Source of the DNA: Paratinospora sagittata
Taxonomy: Eukaryota > Streptophyta > Magnoliopsida > Ranunculales > Menispermaceae
Direction of reading: 5' to 3'
Assembly: GCA_035771175.1 (NCBI GenBank)
Contig: CM069610.1
Span: forward strand, 21,604,501 to 21,668,500
DNA length: 64,000 nucleotides
Under the pieces are notes generated by a model that searched no databases, was not told where the DNA came from, and was given only the letters and a program-made list of their open reading frames with translations. The translations under genes were made by a program, and so were the position numbers. Of the stretch, positions 1 to 9,967 are shown piece by piece; position 1 is the stretch's first letter; each line of letters begins with the position of its first letter.

Positions 1-682
1 TAGGGCAACAAGAAGAAGCCATATCATAATCTGAAAAAGGATTACGTGCAAAGATTCGTTCTGAAAAAGTAGATTGATATAGTATACTTGTTAGAATAGT
101 GACGGTTGTTGAATTAGCGTCCTGATTCTGTAATCAGCGTCCTGGCGCATAATATCAACTTTATCATTTTGTTCCTTGAAGGCGCTCATTATATATAAGC
201 GTCCTACCCAACAATGAAGTGAGGGCTCTAATAACTTGTAGGCGTCCTGACTTGCTATGCGAAAAAAAATAACTTAAACCCTGACGGCGCTAATGCACAG
301 TTAGCATCCTGCTTTGTTTTAAAACATTTAAGAACATGAGGGCGCTACTTTCTGAGTAAGCGTCCGTACCTTTTAAAACATAAAAACACAAGGGCGCTAC
401 AACTATGTAAGCGTCCTGTCATTTCAAAATACTTGAAAACTTTTCAAGTGCGTTGAAGGACAATCAGTGTCCTGAGAGTTATTAAGTTGGTTCCCAAAGA
501 TGAGGGCGCTCCTATCCAGGTAGCGTCCTAATAGTTTATCTAACTTATAGCTATTAGCGTTCTCAAAGATAACTTCTTTGAAGAACTTAGAAATCTTTCA
601 GTAAGCTAATCCTGACTCAGCTTCCTGAAAACATCGGAGGTTGACTAAAAAGAGACAACTACTTACAAATAAGCGTCCAGTG
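1..682 (-). mobile_element. Copia-type LTR fragment with GGACGCT repeats, reversed
   Basis: Read on the minus strand this is the same LTR family as the copies near 37800-38600, 46840, 52190-54210 and 55460-57456. It is marked by recurring blocks GGACGCT...AGCGCCCTC, seen here as AGCGTCCTG and GAGGGCGCT. Position ~100-200 is the reverse complement of ~38390-38490, and 590-680 matches ~37890-37970. No coding sequence is present. It begins at the window edge and stops at the foldback element near 683, so both LTR ends are missing. Confidence 0.8.
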
Positions 683-898
683 GTTACTCAGATTATGAAA
701 TCTAACTCCTTAAGGGAGGTTACGAGTTCGAATCTGGGGGAGGCCCTCCCTGTGCTGTGGATTGTGCAGGGGGTAAAGGACTCCCTGTGGATTGGGAGGA
801 GACAATATTATGGGTCCATAATGGCTGGAGTACGCCCTGTAGATTGGGGTACTCATCACCCTTGGTAGGGGGCACTGCGGTGCAACCCAGGCGTGACA
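683..898. mobile_element. Foldback/MITE-like element, copy lacking one terminal repeat
   Basis: The sequence from about 797 to 898 (ending GCGTGACA) matches the right terminal inverted repeat of the complete element at 20054-20383. The preceding 683-796 matches that element's internal region in reverse, including a GAGTTCGAATCTG stretch that resembles a tRNA T-arm/box B. The opposite terminal repeat is absent. The element abuts the copia LTR on its left and the Gy-A LTR on its right. Confidence 0.65.
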
Positions 899-1204
899 GC
901 CACCCTGGGTTTGATTTCCTAAAGGTACGTGATTTAGAACGTGATAAAATTCTTGACTCAAACAATCTAATGTTGTAACGATTAATGTGTGAAACTTGTT
1001 TGTAATGTTCTTGTGTATGTATCATGAATCATCACCCTGGGTAGGGGCACTGCGGTGCAACCCAGGCGTGACAGCCACCCTGGGTTTGATTTCCTAAAGG
1101 TACGTGATTTAGAACGTGATAAAATTCTCGACTCAAACAATCTAATGTTGTAACGATTAATGTGTGAAACTTGTTTGTAATGTTCTTGTGTATGTATCAT
1201 GATA
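854..1204. repeat. 176-bp tandem duplication (2 copies)
   Basis: The block starting CATCACCC at 854 recurs at 1030 and both copies end in GTGTATGTATCATGA. The copies differ by only a few bases (for example TTCTTGACTC against TTCTCGACTC). Each unit joins the end of the foldback element to the Gy-A LTR segment GCCACCCTGGGTTTG, so the duplication happened after the foldback element had entered the LTR. Confidence 0.85.
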
Positions 1205-1325
1205 AAATGTTGTGAATTGTTTAGATGACCCACTGGGCTTTCAAGCTCACCCCTATTTTTCATATGCAGGTACTTAAGAGAATAAAATCGCGAGTTCGTG
1301 ATGTAGTTCAGAGTAGTAGGGGTGA
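899..1325 (+). mobile_element. Gy-A 5' LTR remnant
   Basis: From GCCACCCTGGGTTTGATT to GTAGTAGGGGTG this matches 7697-7955 of the Gy-A 3' LTR, including the stretch GATGACCCACTGGGC. At ~1325 the match stops abruptly and gag coding sequence follows, so the LTR 3' end, primer-binding site and leader were lost in one deletion. Part of this remnant is doubled by the 176-bp tandem duplication. Confidence 0.8.
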
Positions 1326-2109
1326 GGAACACTTGGAAGTTCTTGGAGTGACTGGTCCAAGAATGGTGGCGATTGGGGCTCACCAATTCATAGGTGAGGC
1401 CAAACATTGGTGAAGAATGGTTAAAGAAAGTCCTACAGTGGACGTGAACACTATGACCTGGGCAACTTTTGAAGAAATATTTTATGATAAATTCTTCCCC
1501 AAGGCGAACAAAAAAGAACTACAATCTGAATTTGTGAGGCTGACACAGAGGAACATGACAGTGGCAGAATATGAGGCTAAGTTTATCGAACTTTCCAGAT
1601 TTGCTCATGAACTGGTAGTCAATGAACAGATGAAAGCTAGCAGATTCGCGGAGGGTCTCATAATGGAGATTAGAAAGGTGGTTGTTCCTATGAATCTAGA
1701 GACTTATAAAGAGGTGGTTGAACGAGCTTTGTTGGTAGAGAGAGAACTGAACCTGTAAGAGACAATATGGAACAGAAACAAAAGGCCTCAAGGACAGAAT
1801 TTTGATTACCAGGGTAATCACAACGAGAAGCAGAATCTGAATAACTTTGGTGGCAATGGTAATAATTGGAACAAAAACAAGTTCAATAATGGGAACCAGT
1901 GGAACCGGGGGCAGAATCACAACAACAGATTAGGATGGTCTAGGCATAATGGTGGACAACAGATGCAGCAAAACAATATTTGTGCACCCCAACAAAATAA
2001 AGATCAAGTAGTAACTACGAGACTTTGCTTCAAATGCAACCGACCGGGTCATGTGGCACGAAACTGCACTATACAAGGAGTTCGACAAAATTTTCGTCCG
2101 GGCAACTGA
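1326..2109 (+). pseudogene. gag: Gy-A gag (capsid and CCHC zinc knuckle), N-terminus deleted
   Basis: Gag forms the particle and binds genomic RNA. The Retrotrans_gag core is readable from about 1326, with the pattern MTWATFEEIFYDKFFP followed by FVRLTQ and FAEGL. An in-frame stop follows FIGEAKHW near 1413 and another follows ERELNL at 1758. Downstream is an Asn/Gln-rich linker and an intact zinc knuckle CFKCNRPGHVARNC at about 2030-2070 (C-x2-C-x4-H-x4-C), then a TGA at 2107. The N-terminal third is missing because of the deletion that also removed the primer-binding site. Confidence 0.85.
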
Positions 2110-2199
2110 CAGAACAACAACAATATGCAAGGAAGAAATAAAGCCAATCGTCCAAGCTATAATCAGAATCAAATCCAAAATCAAAATCAAGGCAGAGTT

Positions 2200-2560
2200 T
2201 TTGCAATGACAGAAGGAAATCCTGAGCTAGAAGTGGGTGCAAACGAAGAAGTGGAAGGTACTTTCATTTATTTCATGTTACAGTTAAAATCTTGTTTGAT
2301 TCTGGAGCATCAAGGTCTTTTATTTCTGAAAACTTAGCCAGGAAACTACAACTTTCCACTGTACCTTTATCTGTTGTTATGAAGATTTCAACACCAGTAG
2401 GAGTAAACGTCCCAACAACTGAAAAATGTAATTGTGACCTTAGAATTAATGATAAGCTGATTTCAGCTGAATTGATACTCTTATCCATTAATGATTATGA
2501 TGTAATCTTGGGTATGGATTGGTTATCTGAGTACCAATCCTAGATCGATTGCCTTCGAAA
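2200..2560 (+). pseudogene. Gy-A aspartic protease
   Basis: The retropepsin-like protease cleaves the Gag-Pol polyprotein. The catalytic motif is FDSGASRSFIS at about 2293-2330, with the second conserved segment DVILGMDWLSEYQ at about 2495-2540. A frameshift near 2270-2290 separates it from upstream gag, and a TAG at 2541 separates it from reverse transcriptase. Catalytic residues look intact, so inactivation comes from the frame breaks. Confidence 0.85.
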
Positions 2561-2570
2561 GAAGATTACT

Positions 2571-4164
2571 TTGCAGTTACCTTCGGGAGAGCTGTTGAAA
2601 ATCTATGGGGATAGAAACAAAATCTCGAGGAATATCATGTCCGCACTTTTCGAATCTGTGAATCAAAAAGAAGAATTCAAAACCCTAACAGAAGCTGAGC
2701 CTCTAAAGACCTTAAAGAATTTAGAAGAGTACTTGGTGGTTAGAGACTTCCCTAAAGTGTTTCTCGAAGAATTACCAGGATTACCACCTAAGCGGGAAGT
2801 AGAGTTCAAGATAGAACTATACCCTGGAACAGACCCCATAGCCATGTCACCCTACAGGATGGCCCCTGACGAATTAATAGAATTAAGGACCAAGCTTGAT
2901 GATCTTAGTGCGAAGGAATTTATCCAGCTGAGCGAATCACCCTGGGGAGCGCCAGTATTGTTTGTCAAAAAGAAAGATGGGTCGATGAGACTGTGTATTG
3001 ACTACAAAAATTAAATCAAGTCACAGTCAAGAACAAGTACCCCCTACCCAGAATAGATGATTTGTTCGATCAACTGAAGGGAACAACTTGTTTTTCCAAG
3101 ATCGACCTAAGGTCCGGTTATCACCAACTTAGAATCAAAGAGTCAGACATATCGAAGACAGCATTCAGGACTAGGTGATACTTTGAATTCAGAGTCATGC
3201 CATTTGGACTCACTAATGCACCAGCAACATTTATGGACCACATGAATAGGACATTTAGGCCTCACCTAGACAAATTTGTAGTGGTATTTGTTGATGATAT
3301 TTTGGTTTATTCGAATACCAATGAGGAACATCAGGAACACCTTACGGTAGTTTTGGAAACATTGAGGCGAAATCAATTGTATGCCAAATTTGAAAAATGT
3401 GAATTTTGGATGGAGTCAGTCAAATTTTTGGGCCATGTAGTGTTATCAGAAGGGATATCCGTAGATCCAACGAAAGTTGAAGCAGTAATGAACTGGAAAA
3501 AGCCACAATCAGTGATAGAAATTAGAAGCTTTTTAGGACTAGCTGGTTACTATAGAAGATTTATTCTAAATTTTTCGAGACTAGCTGAGCCTATGACAAA
3601 GCTAACAAGGAAGGATGCCAAATTTAGTTGGGATGAGAAATGTGAGAATTCCTTTCAAGAGTTGAAGAGACAATTGATCACAGCCCCAATATTGATCACT
3701 CCTGCAAGCTTAGTCGGTTATGTTATTTACACTGATGCTTCTAAGAATGGTCTTGGAGCTGTTCTGATGCAGGAAGGTAAAATGGTTGCTTATGCTTCTA
3801 GGCAACTGAAAACTCATGAACAGAATTACCCGACTCATGATTTAGAATTGGCTGCTATTGTATTCTCCTTGAAAATATGGAGACACTATCTTTATGGAGA
3901 GAAATTTGATCTATTCTCTGACCATAAGAGTTTGAAGTACATTTATACACAAAAGGAGCTAAATTTGAGGCAAAGGAGATGGATGGAATTGCTGAATGAT
4001 TATGATTTTCAGCTGCATTATCACCCAGGGAAAGCCAACGTAGTCGCAGATGCTTTAAGTCGAAAATCGTATAAGAACGATGCAGAAAAATCCCAGATGT
4101 ACCAATTGATTGAAAATTATAATTTGGGCGTAGAAAAAGGTGAAAATCAGATTTGTTTTATATA
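2571..4164 (+). pseudogene. pol: Gy-A reverse transcriptase and RNase H
   Basis: Copies element RNA into DNA. The thumb and fingers begin with [20 protein letters not shown] (to ~3005). A frame break at ~3012 follows, then [34 protein letters not shown] and the active site [13 protein letters not shown] at ~3280-3315. RNase H is recognisable by [15 protein letters not shown] (~3728), [10 protein letters not shown] and [13 protein letters not shown], ending in [17 protein letters not shown]. There is also a stop near 3177 (GACTAGGTGATAC). The palm YVDD-type motif and the RNase H acidic residues are preserved. Confidence 0.9.
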
Positions 4165-5487
4165 ATATGAGCTGCAAGCCAGACCTACTACATCAAATTA
4201 AGGAAGGACAAGCTCAGGATAGAAAATTGATAAAATGGGTGGCAGGTGCAAGAGCCAATAATGGAAAGGCAAATTTCAAGATTGATTCAGAGGGGTTATT
4301 GAGATTCAAAGACCGAATTTGTATACCCAGAATTGAGGAAATTAAAAAGATCTTATTCGATGAGGCACATCAGACTAAATACACTTTACATCCTGGTGAA
4401 AATAAGATGTACCAAAATTTGAAGAAAAACTACTGGTGGAAAGGTATGAAGAGAGATGTAGCCAAATATGTGTCTAAATGCCTTACATGTCAGCAAGTTA
4501 AGGCCGAACATAAAAGATCGTCTGGATTGTTACAACCTTTAAAAATCCCTAAAATGAAATGGGATAACATAGCAATGGATTTCGTCGGAGCTCTTCCTAG
4601 AAATTAGAAAGGTGAGGATAAGGTTTGAGTAATTGTGGATCGACTTACTAAAGTGGCACACTTCTTACCTATTAAATCCACAGATCCAATTAGTAAACTG
4701 GGTGAGTTGTATGTTAAAGAGATTGTGAAGCTACACGGAGTACCCAAATCGATAGTGTCAGATAGAGATTCCTTATTCACATCTCAGTTCTGGCAGAGCT
4801 TACAGCGGGAATTGGGAACCAAATTAACCATGAGCACCGCCTATCATCCTCAGACAGATGGTTAATCTGAAAAAGGTTATTCAGATCTTAGAAGACATGT
4901 TGAGAGCTTGTGTACTAGATTTCAAAGAAAATTGGAGTAAAAACTTACACCTAGCAGAGTTTGCTTATAACAATAGTTACCATGCAAGTATACAAATGGC
5001 TCCATATGAAGCCCTATATGGACGACCACGTAGGTCACCACTGTGTTGGGCCGATTGGGAAGATAAGGTACTTACAGGACCTGATATGATAATTGAGATG
5101 AACGAAAAAGTGAAGTTGATCCAGAAAAGGCTAGTTACAACACAGAGTAGGCAGAATAGCTACGAAAATAAGAGGTGCCGACCTTTAGAGTTCCAAAAAG
5201 GTGATAAGGTATTTCTGAGAATAAGCCCTCAAAAAGGCATCATGAGGTTTGGTAAGAAAGGGAAATTATCGCCTCGGTTCATCGGTCCGTTCAAGATTAG
5301 TGATCGAATTGGCGAGAATGCTTACAAACTAGACTTGCCAACTAGTTTATCAGCCATCCACAACGTGTTCCACGTGTCGATGTTGCAAAAATATGAACCA
5401 GACCCTTCCCACACCATCGATTGGAAAAAAGTAAAAGTACAAGCTGATGCCACCTATGAAGAAGGACCTTTAAAGATCCTAGATTGA
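4140..5487 (+). pseudogene. Gy-A integrase
   Basis: Inserts element cDNA into the chromosome. The HHCC zinc finger is H-x-H with CLTCQQVKAEHKR at ~4480-4515. The catalytic core has D in MDFVGALPRN, D in IVSDRDSLF (~4755) and the stretch [10 protein letters not shown] (~4837-4862). The E-bearing motif after it reads LKKVIQILEDMLRACVLDF in a shifted frame. TAG and TGA codons fall near 4605 and 4627, and a TAA at 4863. The C-terminal part has the conserved pattern KLSPRFIGPFKISDRIG and HNVFHVSMLQKY. Confidence 0.9.
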
Positions 5488-5712
5488 AAAGTTTATAGTT
5501 TGAGAAACAAAGACATTCCATTAGTTAAAGTGATGTGGAAGCATCACGGAGTTGAAGAAGCCACTTGGGAACCTGAAAGTGAAATGAAGGCCAAATATGC
5601 CGACTTATTTCAAAGAACGCTCAAGGTAATTAATAATACTCCATTCTATGTGCGTACTATCAATTTTTTCTTCAAACTCACCAATGGGTTGGTAAATTTA
5701 ATAAACTACTAA
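5488..5712 (+). pseudogene. Gy-A chromodomain-like C-terminus
   Basis: The translated segment IPLVKVMWKHHGVEEATWEP is the integrase-terminal chromodomain-like module of plant chromoviruses, thought to steer integration into heterochromatin. It follows directly on integrase after a TGA at 5485. About 40 residues of the module are readable, and the conserved W-x(n)-EATWE core is intact. Confidence 0.75.
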
Positions 5713-5824
5713 TGGAATATTTTCAGCGTTTTAGGTTTCGAGATATAATTGGTCAACAGTGGAAAAAGTTTAACATCATCAAGTAAGTAAGCTTAAACTT
5801 TAATTTTGGGACGAAATTTCTTTT

Positions 5825-5837
5825 AAGGCGGGAAGAA
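5825..5837 (+). other. Gy-A polypurine tract
   Basis: AAGGCGGGAAGAA lies immediately before the LTR start TGTAATCCCC. It is preceded by GGGACGAAATTTC, a context common in plant gypsy elements. It would prime plus-strand DNA synthesis and sets the element's orientation and the LTR boundary. Confidence 0.85.
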
Positions 5838-6023
5838 TGTAATCCCCTGAAAATATGAAAATCTACTTTCCAATTTCAAATGTAATCCCTGAAAATTCTG
5901 AAAATATCTACATGATCATCATTAAACCCTAGAATTAACAATACTATGTATAATACCTATTGCACCTCAGCCCTCTCTCATTCTCTCTCATTCTCGCCCC
6001 CTCTCGCTAGCTGATCTCGAATC

Positions 6024-6552
6024 CTCAAGAAGATCGTGTCGGCGAAGGAGTCCATGGGAGAGATCAGAAAAAGAAGAAGAAAACCAGCGAGCACACCAGA
6101 AATGGTGTCGAGGATCATCAAGAGAACCCCTACAAAACCCTCGAAAGATCGCCGGCCCCGTCGCAGCAAGAAATCGCCATTCAAGAACGTCACAAATGCT
6201 TCGTCGGTCGTCTTCGCTTCAATCAACAACTCAATCTACGCTTGCCATCGCCGCCTCATTCGAATCTTCGCCAAGATCACAGCGATCGAAACCCCGAAGC
6301 GCCAAAAGCAAGGGTTCCATTTCTTGAAGAAATTTCCCCAAGAAGAACACTACAATGATGATGATGATCATGAATAACTCTTCTTTTGCCCTAACTGAAG
6401 CAAAGTACGTCGCCGGAGAGAACATCAAACGCATTGTTCTTGAGAATGTTCAGAGCGCGTCATTGAAAGTGAGATCGCGCCAAGAGAATGTCGCCGGTGT
6501 GAAGCTTTCAAAGTTCGAGTACTTCAGCGAAGGTGAGACCAAGAATGATTTC
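6024..6552 (+). pseudogene. Captured fragment of V-ATPase subunit D gene (VHA-D-like), split
   Basis: Subunit D is the central rotor stalk of the vacuolar proton pump. Two collinear pieces are seen: 6024-6065 reads LKKIVSAKESMGEI and 6370-6552 reads NNSSFALTEAKYVAGEN, continuing through KVRSRQENVAGVKL and FSEGETKND. Together they cover roughly 75 residues of the N-terminal half of the ~260-residue plant protein. The pieces are separated by a 300-bp foreign insert that shifts the frame. At ~6550 the homology ends within NDL of the parent and switches to an antisense universal-stress-protein fragment. There is no intron in the fragment. It is a captured fragment, not a gene. Confidence 0.85.
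6067..6369 (+). pseudogene. Captured fragment of an unidentified gene encoding a basic protein
   Basis: This segment lies inside the VHA-D-like fragment. It translates as a strongly basic chain beginning KRRRKPASTPEMVSRIIKR, with a later KSPFKNVTNASS motif and CHRRLIRIFAKITAIETP. The codons stay open for about 100 residues and read through to a run of Asp near 6355. The composition (Ser/Thr-Pro and Arg/Lys clusters) suggests a nuclear protein, but I do not recognise the family. GATCA occurs at both junctions (6062-6066 and 6366-6370). Confidence 0.55.
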
Positions 6553-6737
6553 ACGACGTAGGCACTCTCGTCGCTCAGGTCCACGGCAATCGCGATTTTT
6601 CGGTGAGCGTCGGCGGTGTTGGTGGTGTTGCTGCTACTGCTGTTGCTGCCGGAGAGAGGGTCGTACCGTGGGGACGATGGCTGGATGATCGCCGCCTCTG
6701 GACGGGGAGATTCCGGCTTCGACTGTTGTGGATGCAT
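6549..6737 (-). pseudogene. Captured first-exon fragment of a universal stress protein gene (PHOS32-like)
   Basis: On the minus strand an ATG at 6737 opens MHPQQSKPESPRPEAAI, then IQPSSPRYDPLSG, a Ser/Asn/Thr linker and HRKIAIAVDLSDESAYVVK. That last motif is the start of the Usp/UspA nucleotide-binding fold in plant phosphorylated stress proteins (PHOS32/PHOS34 type). Homology stops after VVK, about 60 residues in, where the sequence runs into the antisense of VHA-D. The parental protein would be over 200 residues. The fragment keeps its own start codon and, apparently, its upstream region (6738-7088). Confidence 0.8.
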
Positions 6738-7088
6738 GCCGAAAAATTTGTTTTGTTGTCTGATATTTAATCGGATATTTTCTCAGATGTGTTTCCTTTG
6801 GTTTTTTTGGGTCGGATTGATTCAGAGATTAGTCGTATGAGCAGAAGGAAGAGCGAGGGATTTTTGTCGTATGAGCGTTAAATGCGGTTTGGAACCAGGA
6901 AGAACGATTACTCTCGAGTCTTGAGTTGAGCCGATTCACACGTGCTAATCACGTGATGGGTTTTTAATGTTTTTTTATATTTATCTTATGTCTGTGGGAA
7001 TATGCTGCGAATCGAAGGCCCAAGATTTTCAATCAAGGCTTCTGGAGATTTGAGAAGGCTAAAATGCTGATTGAGATAGACACGTGTC
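6738..7088 (-). promoter_or_regulatory. Probable captured 5' UTR/promoter with three G-box/ABRE motifs
   Basis: This lies upstream of the captured universal-stress-protein ATG on the minus strand. CACGTG occurs at 6939-6944, 6950-6955 and 7081-7086, the last inside the 10-bp palindrome GACACGTGTC. Three ACGT-core elements in 150 bp is typical of ABA- or stress-responsive plant promoters. No function is shown; the link to the adjacent fragment is inference from position and orientation. Confidence 0.45.
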
Positions 7089-7561
7089 TTGAAACTCGAA
7101 AAATTAGGATTAAGCGATTGAGGTAGGGATGATTCTATGCCTTCATAATATTTTATTTTGATATATAGATAGGAATGTTAAATTAATTAGGTCTATAGTA
7201 TTATTAGATTGCTCTTGCATGTCTATTTTACATGATTTCATATATACCATGTTGTGATTGTTAACTATGATGATATGTGTGTCAACATGACTTCTTTTTT
7301 TGATTAGATGATAATTGGATGCATGAAATTCATGTGATATTTGAGACTTATTTATAAATTATAATGCCTAATAATGAAACATATGACTTGGAATATTGGC
7401 ATAGTAAAGCTCATACGTGAATACTATTATAATTGACTTTGTGACATGATACCATGTGTAGTGGAGTTTGAATATGTCTTATGAATGCACTTAATATCGT
7501 ACTTATATCGCATGTATGGCGTGACATCACTAAGGAACACGATTAAGATAAGAATCACACA

Positions 7562-7675
7562 TATGGAGCAATTATTCTAAGGGATATCACCATTGATTAT
7601 TATGGGGCAGTTATTCTATGGAATATCGCCAATGTTTATTATGGGGCAGTTATTCATGATGAATATCGCCAACGA
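7562..7675. repeat. 39-bp tandem repeat, three units
   Basis: Units begin at 7562, 7601 and 7640 with TATGGRGCARTTATTC and end in GATATCRCCA-like sequence. They lie inside the Gy-A 3' LTR. The two right-hand units are nearly identical and the left one is more diverged. Confidence 0.75.
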
Positions 7676-8442
7676 GTTTCTAATTTTTGGGTAGTGCCAC
7701 CCTGGGTTTGATTTCCTAAAGGTACGTGATTTAGAACGTGATAAAATTCTCGACTTAAACAATCTAATGTTATAACGATTAATGTGTGAAACTTGTTTGT
7801 AATGTTCTTATGTATGTATCATGATAAAATGTTGTGAATTATTTAGATGACCCACTGGGCTTTCAAGCTCACCTCTATTTTTCATATGTAGGTGCTTAAG
7901 AGAATAAATCGCGAGTTCATGATGTAGTTCAGAGTAGTAGGGGTGGGTTAATTAATTTGTTAGTATTGTGGTCACAGGATTGAATATCTTTATTTGATTT
8001 TTAAAAGTTTATTATTTAAACGGGTTGTATTGACAATTGAAATTTAATTAACATTATTACGAATAGTAAAGACCCTGTGGTTTATTTCATGTGTAAATGC
8101 CTTGGACTTGAATTCATTAATTCTATTTGATGAATGTATTTGAATGTTGTGTCCATAATGGATGGACAAGGACAAGTACCCTCACAATTTAATATAAAAA
8201 TTTGTATAGTAGAGTTATGTGGTCCTTGGTATGAAGATGAACGGGTATTCGTTTATCTTAACCAGTAAGTTAGTTAGAAGAATACAAATTCATAGTTTTG
8301 TAAATTTTACTATCTATATAATGATTATGGGTTAAGATAGACGGATACGATTAACATCTCGATTTTCAGTGATCTTTTTTGATAAAATTAAAATATTAAT
8401 TATTTTACTTGAAATTTAAATTTTGAAAATCGGGGTGTTACA

Positions 8443-9967
8443 TTGCGTTGCTTTCCACTTAATCTTTTCTATGTTTTTGTCCTCACATCACAATAGCACT
8501 GACAAACCAATGCTTAGAAACTCAAGCATATATAGCACTAAGTTTGCAATGGCGACACCCAGCCGGTACGGTAAGCATTCTATTAATTCTTCCTTCACAT
8601 TCAAAAAGGATAATACTCTATTTTGGTACGAAGAGTTGCAGCACATCTGTGGGTACCAGTACGGTGGTGATGCCACCACCACCACCACTTCCAAATATCT
8701 CTTTCCCCTCTCGTTTTTTTTTTTCTTCTCTCTTTCTCTCTTCTCTCTTCTCTTCCTCTGTTTTCTTTTCCTTTTATTTCCGCCATCTTTGTTCACCTGC
8801 AACTTACAAATATATCTTGCATGAATATATATCAAATATTATTTATCTCAAACACTTATGTATTATATTTTCTTTTTGATGTTATGGGTAACCTAATAGA
8901 TATTATATCATGTTATAATATATATTTAGATTTCTTTATTTTATATGTAAGATAGTGTATATTTTATATTATATTATGTTATATCATAATATTTATATAT
9001 GCCTAGGCATATCATATTATATTATATATGTCTATATTTATATAATTGTGCCGATGCCACGCCCCCATTTTCTCAATCGACACATTTTTATTTGCAAAAT
9101 ACCCTTGGCATCAAATGTGGCTAATTTAGGTACAGAATATGCATATGTATAGGTTGAGAACGTGCATGCCTAGTAATCCGAACGACAAACGACACACGTG
9201 TACGTGAGAGTGATATTTGACATTTTCCTTATTTGTATTTATTTCTAGCATGTTATATCATATTTAATTAGATGTGCGCCTATATGTTATTTTTCTTAGA
9301 TTATTTACATAGTCATTTATGCGTTGCGTGTATATACATTATGATTACTATTAGGCACACTGTGATCTCTTAATCATAATGATCGTATGAAATATTTTAT
9401 TATTAAATTATGATATCATGAGTTGCTTGTGTTTCTATTCGGCGATTTCATTTATAATGGCATAGCATGTTATTACATTATTTTAATAATGTTGATATGT
9501 TTAATTTTATTACTTGCTACACTAAAGACACACTAAAAAGATAACAATATATTGAAAGGTGTTTTGACCTAGCCTCGGTGTTTTGAAAGGTCAAGGTTAT
9601 GTGTTATAATGGCAAGTAATTTTAGACTCCAACCTAGAGGAGTTCCAATGAAAAGGTAATTCCGTCTAAATAGTCTACACCCCTAAACAGATGGTTAGTG
9701 ACGACTCTTAAAACAAATTAATGTTGTAATGTAATGTATGCACTTGTTTGACTATTTGGTTGGGTTTGATGTATTTTACTACTAATAAATACGAGTTTAG
9801 GTATATTGTTCAAAGTGATTCACTAGGCATTAGCTCACCCTCACATCTCTTAAAGGATTAATGATACACCATGAGCCGGATTCCGTTGAGGAGCTGATAG
9901 TAGTAGATACAGTTGATGGAATAGAATTAAATAAAATTTAATATTCTTATTAATGAGTGATGATGAA
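8443..9967 (+). mobile_element. Gy-G LTR, plus copy, left part
   Basis: Non-coding sequence with a CT-rich tract (8700-8790) followed by AT-rich DNA. Parts of it are the reverse complement of the minus-strand Gy-G LTR downstream: ATTGTGCCGATGCCACG near 9048 against 25220, the CTAGAGGAGTT region near 9640 against 24540, and GCATTAGCTCACCC near 9827 against 21880. It is interrupted at 9967 by Gy-B and resumes at 20035. The outer start is not clear; it may continue beneath Gy-A. Confidence 0.6.

Larger units (their letters stand above)
899..8442 (+). mobile_element. Gy-A: degenerate gypsy chromovirus, plus strand
   Basis: Domain order is gag, protease, reverse transcriptase, RNase H, integrase and a chromodomain-like tail, which is the Ty3/gypsy order. 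A polypurine tract at 5825-5837 leads straight into a 2.6-kb 3' LTR (5838-8442). The 5' LTR survives only as a segment matching the middle of the 3' LTR (7697-7955). The LTR end, primer-binding site and gag N-terminus are deleted. The C-terminal pattern VKVMWKHHGVEEATWEP is typical of plant chromoviruses of the Tekay/Del type, as far as I can judge by eye. Confidence 0.85.
5838..8442 (+). mobile_element. Gy-A 3' LTR (2.6 kb) with captured host sequence
   Basis: Starts TGTAATCCCCTG and ends CGGGGTGTTACA, giving the usual TG...CA ends with a short inverted terminal match. It is unusually long. About 6.0-7.1 kb holds gene fragments and promoter-like sequence not typical of an LTR (annotated separately), with visibly higher GC content than the AT-rich remainder. 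The segment 7697-7955 matches the 5' LTR remnant. The right flank after 8442 does not identify a target-site duplication because the left end is lost. Confidence 0.8.

Noticed and set aside
700..745. Possible tRNA or SINE from GAGTTCGAATCTG
   Set aside because: No acceptor, D-arm or anticodon arm can be folded; only a T-arm-like motif, part of the foldback element.
6231..6434. Minus-strand frame over the VHA-D fragment
   Set aside because: It is the antisense shadow of the VHA-D and basic-protein coding frames.
8423..8879. Open frames around the CT-rich tract
   Set aside because: Products are poly-Ser/Phe/Leu or poly-Lys/Arg from a CT/GA tract inside an LTR.
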